Source of the DNA: Paragonimus westermani
Taxonomy: Eukaryota; Platyhelminthes; Trematoda; Plagiorchiida; Troglotrematidae
Length of the DNA: 64,000 bases
Direction: 5' to 3'
Assembly (NCBI GenBank): GCA_008508345.1
Contig: QNGE01001322.1
Location: 102,195-166,194 of the forward strand
The stretch's first letter is position 1, and the number at the start of each line of letters is the position of its first letter. Positions 10,160 through 22,512 of this stretch are shown piece by piece. Under the pieces are notes generated by a model, which made no database searches, was not told the DNA's origin, and saw nothing but the letters and a program-made list of their open reading frames with translations. The position numbers and the translations under genes were made by a program.

Positions 10160-12932
10160 CGTCATTTCCGACAGCGTTTCAAACTAGCGAATTGAATGAT
10201 CACGAGGATCCCAAACATGCATGCGACACCTACTGAATTTGTTCAATGGAACAGTCAGGGTCTTCATAGTTCGCTGTTGACTAACCACCACACAACCAAC
10301 CGTTGGTGGTCTCAGAACGGTACGGTGGCATTGGGAGTATGTCGGCCAACCATCACATACTGTGCAGTACGATTAGTTGACCAACTGATCACTCAAATCG
10401 AACGTTACGGAATACGCGCCTTTGAAGGGCCACATTACTCATGCGATCAGTCCACCTGATGTCAGCTAATTAACGGAGCTAATGATGATCAGACACAGTA
10501 AGTCTGTTGTTAACTTCGTTGCAAACAAATCAAGTTTCCGTACCATAGAAAAAAACAGAACATACACAAGCACTATATAACCTTCCTTTTAACGACAACC
10601 GAACGTCTTTTCGATGCCACGGATGATGCAGGTTGGCAAAGACAACGTGTTTTTGCTATCTTCGCCGATAACTCGTCAGTAATATTACAAGCTGATGAGA
10701 TAGAGTTGGCCAAGTGTGTGAAAGTTCCCGCAGTCTCAAGTGGATTGCCTACAGTGAAGAACGCAGGAGTGGGAATAACCCAGTTTTAATGCAGTACTCT
10801 AAACATTGAAGATGCGAAGCGCATTCGATACGACCCAGATGCGTCACTCACCTTGTTCAGTGTAGTCTAGATGTCCTCGACAGATGGATTAAGTAAAATA
10901 ATGTCGTCCGTATACTTCATATCGGCTAACCCAGCAGCAGGAAGAATCCAACTGCAAGCTTATTGGACACCTCAAGCGCACCTTCTGAAATGTTGTCTGT
11001 GCCGATATTGGACAGAAAGGACGCATTGGACAGCTTTGGTGAAAACCATTAGGAGTGTTGAACGTCCGAGATATCTGTCTATAGACCCTCATCCTGTTTG
11101 CAGAGTGGGCAGAGTGATCCCAGCAGAATCACACATTCTCCCGATTTTGTTTCGCGAATAAGGCAGTTCCAGAGGAATTAACGAGCAACTGAATCAAAAG
11201 CAGTCCTCAGGGTTAAAATGGTCACAACCATCGGTTGCCCACAGGAGCACCGATGCTTCACGATCAACACACCCTTGACCAGATTGCATTTCTGTCTGCT
11301 TTTTTCGTATCTGACTTTCTTTGGACTTACTGAGCAGACGTAGAATGATGCCAGTGAGTAATTAGGACGCAACAGACACTAGACTGTTGCATCTGTGGTT
11401 ATCACATGAACTTCGGGCTTCCTGTTTGGAAATGAGAATCACTGTTGGTAAGCACCAGTCACGAGTTACTTCCTCAGATTCCTAAATCGCCTGGTTGAGT
11501 TTTGACATTTCTGAGTGTCTCTTTCGAGCAAGAGAAAGAATGAAGACTCGTCCATGTTTAATAACTTAAGCTCCAGGGCCACTTCTACTTCCGATAGAGG
11601 GCTGTCTGGAAACTCAAAAACTGATCATTCGGGCCCCACGGTTTACAGGATCCGGATGAGGCTGGCTGGACAGTTCCACGAAATGTTCAGAACACATGCC
11701 AAATTTATGTAATTGGTCGCAACAAGTGAACCAGATTCTTCATATATGGTATCTACTCGACGGCCAGTCCAACTAGGATCAGGGAACTAAGCGTACTGCT
11801 AGTCCTAGATACAAAAGGTCGTCCCATCTCGTTCGACTGTTTGACCAAGCGGGGTTCATGGTCACGGCATATGCTTTTGGTCAGCTTGCGTTCAAGTTGT
11901 CAGTGGTCGCCATCATATTTAGAACCGGGTGGAATCGAGTGATCCCTGTTTGTGAGGTTTTTTGGCTTGACAGAGGTGGCGTTCAGTCGTAACTGCACAA
12001 CTGTCTCGGAACATACCTCTTTATAGCCGATTTGTTCCCAGTGTTTGGTAGGTCCTCTCACCTGACTCAGACTGGGAAAATTGTTCACCAGTGCTTCCTG
12101 GTAAGCGTTCGTCTTACTAATTACTGGAATGTTAGTTAATTCCCTTGCATTTACGAGCATATGTCCTCTGGACAAATCATACAACAAAACGGGACTATTC
12201 AACAGTGTGGTCCAAGCCCGGGTGGTTACCCCAAAATTGCATAACAGTCTTTAACAGAGCCGCGCTACTTGTGACTGACTGCTATACGATCCAACTGTGA
12301 CCACGGCTGAGAAGCACACGGGGGTCTACATGTAACAGAATGCCTCTTCCTGTGTTGGAATGAGATGCTGGAGATACAGAGGCAGTGAAATGTGCACAGC
12401 TGCAGCCGTCTTTCACCATTTTCAGTGCACTGTGACCGAACACCAAATGCATCTCTCAACCACTTCTGCTCTGGAGAAAGATGACCAAGCTGAGCAGTAA
12501 AATCGCCCGCTAGCATGGTGATGCCGGAGTGTTTACTCTGCCTAAGTAGGTAAACGAGGACATCATAGAACGCATCTCTGGTAGCATCCGAACAGCTATC
12601 CGTTGGATATAATGGAAACAACGTTTTTTCGATCATATTCGACAGACTTTAACAGATATATTGAGTATGATAGTGTAAACTGAACAAACATAGCCTTGTC
12701 GTGGAACTCAGTGCGACCTCTACTCCACCTTCACCATAAGATTCAGCCTCAGCGTCACCAGAAACCCTGAGAGGGGAGCGCTTGAACTCAAGTGGATAAC
12801 GGTACTGGAATCGCAGACTCATGTCTCCGATATACAGCACACATCAAGTTCCAGACTTGGAACAGAACTTACCAGAGCAGTTTGCTGAACGACTTGGTGG
12901 AGAGGACGGACAATGAAGACTCAAGTGTTCAC
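10160..12932 (-). pseudogene. RTE-type non-LTR retrotransposon, almost full-length ORF, degenerate
   Basis: On the minus strand the domain order is that of an RTE element. An apurinic endonuclease comes first (12,932 to about 12,240: LELDVCCISET, GDAEAESYGEGGVEVALSS, MLAGDFTAQLGHLSPEQKW, RPPCASQPWSQLDRIAVSHK). A linker follows (12,200-11,780). The reverse transcriptase (about 11,730-10,600) has SSCDNHRCNSLVSVAS, GFHQSCPM and the catalytic MKYTDDIILL at about 10,920, with YTDD intact. Then come LKGRLYSACVCSVFFYGTET and a C-terminal 'WLADILPMP' block matching the usual LRWLGHVLRMP. The whole would encode the polyprotein that nicks target DNA and copies its own RNA. At least a dozen stops and several frameshifts make it dead. 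It lies tail-outward next to the Gypsy remnant on the other strand. Confidence 0.88.
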
Positions 12933-13014
12933 CACTTGTCTTGGCTTTTAAAGATATTTATTACCCAACAAACACACGGGAGGTAGAAAATCACGGGGGC
13001 AAACATTAGACTGT

Positions 13015-14400
13015 GGTACGCATAGATCGAAGCTATTTTGACTTTCGGCGAATCCGCTCACAGCGCATCACAGATAATTAAGTCGTCCCAAATTCAGCTG
13101 GGACTATGGTTGCAGTAGTTGCGGGAGTAATTTTTGAGCGTCTGGCTGAGAACCCTCAAAATGTTATCAGATCGGCCATTATTCACAGAATGGCAGCTTC
13201 TGGCGAGGATAACCTCCGCAAGCTTCTTTCCGACGATGAACTGGGAGGTCGAAGTCATTGACAGCTGCTCTGTCACGTGACTCAGCTGTCACACAAGCAC
13301 GCTGTTGAAGAACCGGTGTCGCGGGAGCTGTGGCTTCAGAACCTCCCACGCGAGCTCCGCCTCATGTTGGTTGTTTTAGAGAACGATGCGCTGTTGACTA
13401 TACATTCAATGTTGGCTAACCAGGTGCATCACAGTTATGCTTCTCAGCAAGTAGCCTAGATGAAGGCGTTTTGCGGCCGTGACACCCTTCAACAAGATGT
13501 CTCAAACACAAAAGAGCAGTTTCCATGAATGTCCTCACAGCTAGCCAGTTATTGAAGTTGTTGGCAGATAAACGACCACCAGTGCGATCAGGGCCCAGCA
13601 CACAAAGTTGGCCACGCATACGACAGTTCCGTGGAAGTGCCTACTATTATCATCGTCGGTTCAGAATGCATGCTTGTCGTTACGCACAGCCTCGCTGTTT
13701 TCGGAATGGTCAAACTAAGAATGAAGACTACCAAGCCAGTCAGCAAGGGTGACAACTGTCACTGACTGTTTGCCTGTTCAGTGTCTGCCAACCTCCTAAT
13801 TGGTATGGGCACCTAGGTTAGTGTTATTCCATCCACGAGTGAAAAACATAATCTCACACCGGTGTCGTATACTGCACAGGCTGTTAACTGCACAGCAATA
13901 CAGACTTACGGGGAGAAACTATTTATTTCCGAACTTAGTATCCGCCGACGGTTTCACTGGACATTTACTGCTGTATATTTACAGCACCCAATTATTGACG
14001 TTGGCTTTCTTATCTCCTTTGGACATGTAGTGGATGTAAGGATTCGGAAACTGATAGACAGCACAAAAGCTTTGTGCGTACACAGAAGGTTCAAATCGAT
14101 TAACTCAATATGATTTAATTCGACTTTGCCGGATAACAGTTTCGCAACTCTGCTTTGACAGTTGCCACGCCCAACCAGTCCATCAGGTTTACTGTCACAC
14201 GTAAAGCACGACGTTTTCCAGCATATTACCAACAAAGGACTACCTAGTGGTTATGAATCGGGAAGCTCCGAATCGCCAAAGTTGCATTCGGGAATCTCCT
14301 ACGACGAGGTATTATACTTGCATATGGTAATTAAATCCTCACTCGGCGACTGACTTCCATATGAGAATGATTGCGTCTTCACCCACGTCTGATTCTGAAC
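13015..14400 (+). pseudogene. Gypsy-type LTR retrotransposon: gag, protease and start of RT
   Basis: Gag lies at about 13,100-13,750. The stretch LAENPQNVIRSAIIHRMAAS, then a conserved RKLLSDDELGGRS, then ELWLQNLPRELRLMLVVL is the capsid-like region typical of flatworm CsRN1-like Gypsy elements. One in-frame TGA lies at 13,258. A frameshifted YYYHRRFRMHACRYAQPRCF follows, in place of the usual Cys/His-type end. The protease lies at about 13,799-14,110: VSVIPST, QTYGEKLFI and HPIIDVGFL are recognisable. However, the D-T-G active site reads G-M-G followed by a stop. The RT start is LHMVIKSSLGD at about 14,315-14,351, matching LHMVPKK-PGDWRP, followed by a stop at the conserved Trp. RT, RNase H and integrase beyond 14.4 kb are missing or unrecognisable, and I found no LTR. 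Confidence 0.8.
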
Positions 14401-17400
14401 GCTGTTGCACGCAGTGGGTGATAACGGATGTTCTTCTGACCGTACTGGATAACACGCCAGCGATCACGACCAACTGTTGGGCGACCAAAGTGCTGTTTAT
14501 TTGAGGGTACCTTTACTAACTCCCTTCTTCCTGATAGCAGTTCCACAACCATAAGAATAGTCCTACTGTATGCTTTCGGGGCCATACCTTGCTACCAAAG
14601 TATTCCTAGGCGGTCATTAGGATAAAATACAATCCTGAATACAGTACACATTTATTTACTTAGTATTGTGTAGGTGTGACTTTACTGTGATTGCACTATC
14701 AACAGGCCGTGACTTACTTTCAGTGAAGTGTAACTAGTCTAGGTACCTGGCATCCACTTTCTTAGCATTTTGAGTGTTCTGAGCTAGTAGTCCGTTTCAA
14801 CACGCATGTTTTTTTTAACTGAGATGATAAGATATGGTATTATCAGTTCTCGATGTTTCATGATACACTTCCTGTGAAAGGTAATCAACGATCAATTTTT
14901 ATGGTTCAACTTCAGCATTCAAGTATATCTGAGTGAGATTCGACAAATATTATGAACCTGTATAGGTACTATGTTTATTTCACCCCCTATTAACTTGGGT
15001 GACAAATTTCGACTGTGATTCTTACAGCACTCACGCTTTGTTTCTGTATTGGTGGCGTGTTGTGGTGGCTGCAAAATTTGTCCCACGTTTTCCGTTTTGG
15101 TTCATAACAACCAAAATTACAGAGACTTAAAATTATGTCAAAAATGAACCACCATGTTCCTATGATTCAGTTCATCAATATGAACAGGAAACATATGTCG
15201 GGGTGCGTACGGTCTGTTTTCTGTCCTATCAGAAATGCACGTGCAACATGTGAAATTCGTATGTCATGTACAGTATCAGCCAGACAAGGATATGGCTGAC
15301 CGGGTTCGATTTTATATAATGCAGTCGTCGCCATAATAAACGTCTCAAAGTCAATAGGAAGGAAAATGTAATGTGTTGTTAATATGAAATGTCAGTTGGC
15401 CAAGAAACTCTTCCACATGCTAAATTCACGTTATAGCTAAACAGGTATGGCAGCAAAATCATGGTGTTATGAGAAAAATCTGCTCGATTCACCACTTTTC
15501 AAACTGCGGCACAACAGAAGATCTAAAAAGGGGCCAATCGAGAGGTCGCGTCAAGATGTTACATCAAGATCGAAAAAAAGCTATCCGCCAAGCACTTTGT
15601 TTCGTATTGTGTCAATCACTTCAGAGTTTGAATTTGAAGATGTCGATACGGTCATTCAGTGACACACTATGTGTTTCTCTATTAAAACTGTGAGTCTATA
15701 AATGCGGCTTCTTTTCCTATGAATAAAAATTGCTTACTGCAAGCAGTACGAGGTCTCCTCCTTATTAGTTGTGCGGGAGATTTCAGTTCCAGTACGATTC
15801 ATAGGACTATTCGAATCTCTAACTTCGAATATCGAAAGAGTCTTCGCATAAACCACAGCATGTATTTTTGTCCTGTGAACCGTCAGAAACTCCCTCATGT
15901 GGAATGCAGAGGAGATTACTCCTGGCACATATGAACCTGCCCAAGAGTTTATGATGGGTAGTTAGTTTTGTTCATTTAGACACGTAAACAAAAGAAAGCA
16001 CTTTGGATAGAAATCACTCAGATCAATTTTGTGAATTAAAATCTTGAAACTTTTGACATTTGAAGCGCAATAATGCAACAAACATGCAACAACTAGAGCT
16101 GATGGCCCTGACTGAAATTTATCAAAACCATGGCAGTATAGTTAACCTCGAATTATTCGTAAATCTTCGGTTAGTACAAATATGATCAGTTACGGTGGAT
16201 GCAACGTTTGAATATGCAGCCGAACCCAGAATCGGGTGGAATAATTACTGTTAAATTGCATGACAGGTTGAGTGGTCAAAAGCACAGTTAGTCACAAGCT
16301 GCTATCCAGGTCGACTGTTGCGAGTTGTCTGTTGAGCAATTTTAGGTGATTACACGGTCACCTGAACAATCAGATAACACTGTCAAGTACTGTCTACAGC
16401 ACTACCTATAGAACTGACGCCACATTGGACAGCTTTACCGGCATTAACAATGTTGTGCAGACATGTCGCTGAAAACAACGAGGACAATAGAGGTGTTGTG
16501 TTTAGGAGCGGAACGTCTAAGAGCAGATAATGACTTGGTAGTCAATAGGATTTTTCATACTAGTGCACTATAAGTATATTTTGAAAGCTGTGAGAGTTGA
16601 AGTGGGTGGAATGTGAGTAATCGAGTTGTAGTAGACGACAGCCATGGGCGATTATTTGCCCAACGGGTTTTCAAGAGAGAAATTTCGTAAACAACCGTTA
16701 GTGCTATATAAAAATCGAGGGTTTTACAAATGGTTTAAAATGTTATTAATATATCGTTGCACTAAGAAGTGAAAGTTGCTTTGTTCGAGACATACAGAAT
16801 GGGTGCTGTTTTGTTGACTGATACTACTGCACGTGATTCGGTCTACCTTAAATTGACATTTTTGTGTTCACCAGATCCCATATTACCTACTCGAGTTGGA
16901 CCCATGGGTGTAGTTATTGCAGTCCACTTGGACGTGAATGACGAAGCATGTCGCGGAAGTATTAACCAGAACTAAGCTATCTACAGCAGTCGGCATTGAA
17001 TTGTTCACATGGCATTTGCTATCATCAATCGTCTGTCAAATTCTAGTGGGCCACCAACAAATTGGATTCAGCCCAGCAGTTGTAACATTTCAGGCAGCCT
17101 ATAGACCTCGGTTTATTTGCCATCTTGCAACAGGTAAACAGAAGCACTGGTAAACAGACAGACTAATGTGCTTACTTAGCTAGCTTAAAGTATACGGGAC
17201 CTTGCTTACTATAAGTCTGCAACTCATTCTTGCGTTCTGTATCTGTAATTTTGTTTCCTCGTCCCCAATAACTGCTTAAGCTTATCCCAATCGTGAGTAT
17301 TTAGCATTCCGGAAACCACATTATCTCAAGCTTGTTTTAACTTGTTTGTCATTTTGGTCACTGAACAATGAGGTTCGATGTCTCTTTATAGTTGACAAAC

Positions 17401-18304
17401 GAATAAAGCTGTGATAGCCGACTGCGAGCTACTAACTAGCCCGATTATTTGAACGTAGTTCTTCTTAAATCATCAAGCATTGTCATGAGAGTCACGATAA
17501 TCGACGTTTTGAACTCGCGTGGGTTGGTTACAGGTATTCAGAATGAATGCCGAGAAGCACAACTGATGTGAAGTTGAGCATAAGTCGCGGAGAAGATATC
17601 AAACAAAATATCTTGCAGCATGAAGTCAAAACCCGGGAGATCGATGTGTGACCTATCGTAAAGTGATTGCGCAAGTGGAGAAAAGAACGGACAGGGTTAA
17701 AGAAATGTCCCGAAGTTACTTTGACGTAAAAAACATCGCCGCATATTAGTAGAGGCTAAAAGTGGTAATTTTGGAAGTACTGTATAAGTCCCAGAGATTT
17801 TGCATAGAATTGCGATAAGTCATTTGAGGGTCCTAATGTTTTGGATATTCCAGGTGCTACAGCTTGTCCAGTTCAGTTTGTTTTGTCATCGCCCAGTGGA
17901 AAATGAACAACCATCCATTTGTGTTTTTTTGAACACAGTGACGCTTTGGGAGGCCTTGTTAAGGAGGCGCAACTTTACATCGACTCTAGAGTTGAAACTT
18001 TAATGATCGGGTTTTTAGGCGACCACTTTCGGAAGTCTACGTGGATGAGACAGTTGTACGTGGTGCTCAACTTATGCGAAAAACCAAAATCCCTCACTGC
18101 TTGCCAGTAACTAAAACATTGCCCGACAAGTTATCGATTTCTGTGACTTTAACTTGAAGAACAGTTCTAATCAGTGGCCATCGATTGGAGTTAACAGGAC
18201 ACCTACTGTGTCTCCTCTCGAGATGATCGGCAGTCACAGCATTACTCATAAGCTAATGTTGTTAAGCGTCCACATGCGATGATTCAACCGTGCCTAATGT
18301 AAGG
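14401..18304. other. Unassigned, no gene recognised
   Basis: The first 200 nt might be further decayed Gypsy RT, but the match is too weak to assert. The rest has only frames of 60-85 codons without family resemblance. No repeat from elsewhere in the window is visible. Confidence 0.5.
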
Positions 18305-18316
18305 TGAATGGCGTTG

Positions 18317-18361
18317 TGGTCAACATGGTTGCCTCATGAAAGCGTAGTGGAGTTCTAGTCC
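18317..18361 (+). promoter_or_regulatory. Internal Pol III promoter (A and B boxes) of the hammerhead SINE
   Basis: TGGTCAACATGG (18,317-18,328) fits the A-box pattern TRGYNNANNNGG. AGTTCTAGTCC (18,351-18,361) is close to the B-box pattern GGTTCRANTCC. The start-to-start spacing of 34 nt is in the range of tRNA genes. This suggests the SINE head derives from a tRNA. Confidence 0.6.
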
Positions 18362-18379
18362 TGGCCGTGGCAAGGATAT

Positions 18380-18424
18380 GCACTACTGACGAGCCCTCCC
18401 AGGAGTGGAACTCTGGCCCAGTGC
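18380..18424 (+). ncRNA. Decayed hammerhead ribozyme
   Basis: GCACTA and CTGACGA are preserved (18,380-18,392). Downstream, CTCC and GGAG can still pair, but with a two-base loop. The second core strand reads GTGGAAC instead of GCGAAAC, and stem III and the cleavage site are scrambled. The 3' strand of stem I keeps AGTGC. Self-cleavage is unlikely. Confidence 0.6.
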
Positions 18425-18554
18425 TACTTTTCAAAAAGAGCCGACTGGAAAATCTATGGAAACACGACAGCTGTGATCAGCTTAAGGTGAGTTTCAATTT
18501 ATATGAAAAAGCGGCTTGTTCAATTCGATGCCCAAACCTCATAACCACTCGTTG

Positions 18555-19403
18555 GTGGTTCTGATTTTCACTTTATGTTGCATCCGTGCTAGCCGACAAT
18601 CGCAAATTTTCAGTCAGATGTGCCGGTGATGTGGTGATGAACATCAAATACACAACTAGGTTTTCTTTCTTCTGCCCTATTGAACAGTATACCTAAGCGA
18701 ACAAGTTGATCAGGATCCCACTGTTTGTCCCGTGGCACATCCAAATGTGTTGATATTTTGTTTACGCTCATTTAAAGGGGTCAGTGTGAAAAACATTCAA
18801 GCGCATGCTTTTCCGTTCCATTGTTTACCGTTACATTTCTGGGAATTATTCTGAGTAACAACACGACGTGGTCATTTCATATTATTGATGGATTCACCAA
18901 AGTCGGGAAACTTGTGTGTTATGTCCGGAGCTCCACTTCTCCCTGCACTTCCCACCAACTGGTTGGTCGATTTATTATGACCCGTGTACTGCCCCAGCTG
19001 GATATATTGTTCATCTGTTGTTTTTCCCTGGTTTGTTGTCTAAGAGCTTTGTACTTTTCGTCAAAACCGTAAAACATCTGTTCCGTCACGGTGGCATTCC
19101 CCGTAAACAATTCGTTGATTTTGTTACTTTTCAGCGTTTGAAAAATTGTCATCGATTTTAAACAAAAATCCTATCGGACTCAATCCCCCTCCTGTGTTGA
19201 ATAATTGTGAGGGTATTTCCACATCTCCCACTAGATCCTTCTACCAGCGTTTATTTGCACACACCCGTTCTTACCATTCTCACGTTATTCCTTGTTCCGT
19301 TCGACGTTTACGCAAACCCAATCCTCTTTTTCCTGAATTAACGTCAGAGCTAAATCAGCTAATCTCCTGCACATTTGAAATCGACCGCAACCTCTTTCCC
19401 TAA
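18555..19403 (+). pseudogene. CR1/Jockey-like reverse transcriptase, 3' half
   Basis: The forward frames show, in order, LYVASVLADNRKFSVRCAGD (about 18,575-18,630), where CAGD stands in the place of the catalytic F/YADD. After a gap comes FLGIILSNNTTWSFHI (about 18,836-18,883), a clear match to the 'FLGxxxSxxLxWxxHI' block. A thumb region follows, then a C-terminal tail ending ELTSELNQLISCTFE and a stop at 19,401. These are the marks of the palm-to-C-terminus part of a non-LTR polymerase. At least two frameshifts and several stops occur and the catalytic motif is lost, so it is inactive. The endonuclease and RT fingers are absent (5' truncation). Confidence 0.7.
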
Positions 19404-20039
19404 CTTTTTCTGTGAGTTTTATGAATTTACATATCATTATTTTGTGACACTAAGTTAATTGCCCCCCAGTTGTTGAGAATGTGTGCTTGCAAAAAGGTTG
19501 AACGTTCACAGTTCGTAAGTTATGTCACTGGTTTAAGTTGATTTGAAGTAACCACCCCTCGTGGTATACAACATAGAAGTATGGAGCTAACACTTCCAGA
19601 AATTTCTAATCCACATGACAATTTGAAGAAGTGAAGGGATAACATACATTGTTCAAATGTCTGAGCATTAGTCAACTTACTGACACGCAAACATTCACTT
19701 TCAAAAGGCAGAAGCCATAACGCTTTGGTGCGATAGCTAAAGCATTCAGTTCTCTTCTGAAAATCGTGTCGGTAACGTTTTCGTGTTGTGGGTGCATCCA
19801 GTCACTAAACCGCTCGGAGTAATAATGATGCAGAATTATTACATTCTCGCTTCCATATTTTGACTGTCCCGTTTGGCTTGGCGTTCGTCGCACACTCTCC
19901 ATAAAGACAGCATATTGACGCCTAACCTAGCTCTAAAGCACATCATGTTGTACTGAAAGCTTAGTGTAAAATTCCTCGTTCATCTTCTTTTGATAAGACT
20001 GCTCTCCATCTCTCTTGTTTTCTGCGCTGGACTTTGTCC
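19404..20039. other. Unassigned; first part may be the CR1 3' UTR
   Basis: No ORF or repeat is recognised. There is no simple-repeat tail to mark the end of the element upstream. Confidence 0.45.
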
Positions 20040-20200
20040 CCTCAGATTACGCCCTAAGGAATCTCTAGGTCTGTTCGCCGAGCTTGGCATTTAGGTTGCA
20101 AACGTTTCATCACCAGGCGAGGTGACATCATCAGTGCTTAAGTGTTTCAGCTCACATCCATTCATTCGAATGTGCCAGAGAGAGCCCAACTCTTAATCTT
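20040..20200 (-). repeat. Retroelement terminus-like hairpin, probably PLE-related
   Basis: Read on the minus strand, CTGATGA (20,134-20,128) is followed by GTCACC and GGTGAT, which pair as six base pairs including one G-U around a six-base loop. GAAACGTTTGCAACC comes next (20,108-20,094). The CTGATGA-hairpin-GAAACG order resembles motifs at the ends of Penelope-like elements and also a hammerhead core. No partner for stem III and no cleavage site are visible, so I do not call it a ribozyme. Confidence 0.4.
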
Positions 20201-21589
20201 TCGCAAATCTGTCAGTTCAATTCTTCCAAGAATGGCGTGGGCAAAGCAAACATCAAACACGGTGTAAGTCACACGAGACCTGGTCGCAGGTTAAGATGTT
20301 TACATCCAGACTACTGGAACAATAACTCGATACATTCAACACGGTCTGGGTAAAAAGCTCTATCCGGTTCTCAAGATAATCAAGGTTTATGTCACCAGCT
20401 TGTGCTGAGTTAACGTTTCATACCAAACACATAGCAACAAATTGGAATGACCCAATAATTCCGTCGTTGGAAAAATTTTCGTTCACTTTCCACAAAGTCT
20501 ACAATATTAATATCAATCTAAGGCTTTTATTAAGGTGTTGCCAAAGCTGATTGTACTCAGCTCGCTAATGTGAAAGATGTTGCTAAAAGAAGGCATTGGG
20601 TCGTGCCTACTTCATTTGCGCATGTTATTTTACAGCCATCTTCTCAACCCGTGAGAACGTGAGCATCAACAATTATTTGGAAACCAGATCACATAGACTT
20701 TACTTATACATGACAGATATTTACCATAGAAGACAACCAGGACAGAGAGCGAATCAAATGTAAGAACCATACTTGACAGCCGTTAAGTTTGAACGAATCA
20801 GGTGATGGGGAGGTAAGCATACAAACGGAACCTAAAGTTCACAGAGAGGTGGAACGTACAGGCGCCTGATCACACAACTGCAATCCGGTTAGCTAACTGG
20901 AATAAAACAGGACCATTCACCTGACAGTGAACATGACCCAGGAAGTAGTTCTGCCTTACTTCAAACAGCTGAGGTTCCATCCAGCCCAGGAGTATCCACA
21001 ACCTCGAAAATAGTACCCAGTGACCTTGAGTATAACGATGTTGCACGATTTGCTTTGGCAGTCTCGTTAATAGATACGTCTCTCAACAAAAAGATTGATA
21101 GCACAGCTTTCGTGAGATACATGTTGCATACGGCTGTTTTCAGTTCTCCTCATCGAGCAACTTCAACTAAAAGCGGTACACTCGACTTTTTCAAGTTATA
21201 GAATCAGCATGTATCGTTAAGAGGACTGGGAATGTGTATGACCACTCAGTGGCATGATAGTACCTGTGCAGCTTGCTGTGTGTAGGTGGGGCGCGTGACC
21301 GGCAAGGGAAATGATACTAATTGGGTTCACATCCAATCGAAGCCTGACAGACACGGTTTCCAAGATCTGTTATACCACACTAATTAGCTTTTCGTTCAGC
21401 ACCTGACCGGTGTGTGTCAAATCTGAAAGTGGGTTGCCAACGTGTTCTCCATCAGTTGTGTCCTTTCTGTAGTTTTCAAGCCAGCTACCTTGATAGACCC
21501 TCTTTGGGAGTGTCCAAAAGAATCTATGAACACCTGTCAGAATAGTGTGATAAACTCCATCTCCAGTGCCATTCACAACGTTTAACAAC
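20201..21589. other. Unassigned, no gene recognised
   Basis: Open frames are short. The 21,370-21,590 part may still belong to PLE-A's 3' flank. Confidence 0.45.
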
Positions 21590-21621
21590 CTGCAATGCGA
21601 AACACAGTTCCCTTTAGCCAC

Positions 21622-21718
21622 TTCATCAGCGCAGAAAGAAGACATATATTGCGATATGTTAACATGTAATTTACTCTCATCAGTCGCAGACGTAAAACAT
21701 GCCAGTTATATACATCAA
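21622..21718 (-). repeat. PLE-A 3' UTR, arm 1 of an inverted repeat
   Basis: The minus strand here is nearly the same as the plus strand at 23,971-24,066. Shared landmarks are ATAACTGGCATGTTTTACGT, CTGCGACTGATG, AGTAAAT and ATATGTCTTCTT, ending in CTGATGAA. Identity is roughly 88-90% by eye. Confidence 0.85.
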
Positions 21719-22267
21719 ATAGTTAACGACAAACAGGGACTAGACACACATACAAGCACACCAGTTATTGTATAATGATGACTATGGCAACCCGACTGGT
21801 TGTTTCAACCACTTTTGTGCACATAACGTCGGCTGGTAAGTTCGAATGAGCATCGCTTCGCAGAAAGCTAGTAACTTCGGATTTCGGTTGCGCAGCAGTA
21901 TCTTGAATGAGTTTACTGGGTCGACTTGATGACCTGTTATTATGATGAGTTTAGCGATCGATGACGTTGGATTTCGATTAGTCAGTGGACCAGCTTGGGG
22001 CTGGTGCATCATCTTGTGGTGGATTGTCATGTCGGAGGTGCGAGTTTTGGAACGCTCGGCCGAATACCTCAATGCGGGGGAGGTACGTTCAAAAGCCTGC
22101 TGCAATCAAATCAAGAACAACGTGCGCGACCGGAGGAGTCATCGCTCGACTAGATCGGACCAACGGGCGAGGCGGGGCAGGCGAAATACGACAGACGGCC
22201 AGATCGGAGGCGTGGTTTTTCCAACATTTAGAGGAACATCTCGACACGATGTTGGAATACGGTCAAG

Positions 22268-22512
22268 NNNNNNNNNNNNNNNNNNNNNNNNNNNNNNNNN
22301 NNNNNNNNNNNNNNNNNNNNNNNNNNNNNNNNNNNNNNNNNNNNNNNNNNNNNNNNNNNNNNNNNNNNNNNNNNNNNNNNNNNNNNNNNNNNNNNNNNNN
22401 NNNNNNNNNNNNNNNNNNNNNNNNNNNNNNNNNNNNNNNNNNNNNNNNNNNNNNNNNNNNNNNNNNNNNNNNNNNNNNNNNNNNNNNNNNNNNNNNNNNN
22501 NNNNNNNNNNNN
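22268..22512. other. Assembly gap (245 N) inside the PLE-A endonuclease
   Basis: A run of N replaces the middle of the GIY-YIG domain. Any frame crossing it is not evidence of coding. Confidence 0.99.

Larger units (their letters stand above)
18305..18510 (+). repeat. Hammerhead-bearing SINE, copy c, with tRNA-like head
   Basis: This copy shows the most complete layout. The tRNA-like head (18,305-18,366) carries both Pol III promoter boxes. The link GTGGCAAGGATATGCACTAC comes next, then a decayed ribozyme (18,380-18,424), then the tail with GACTGGAAAATCTATGG and GCTGTGATCAGC. A CR1-like fragment starts only about 45 nt after the tail. Confidence 0.75.
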
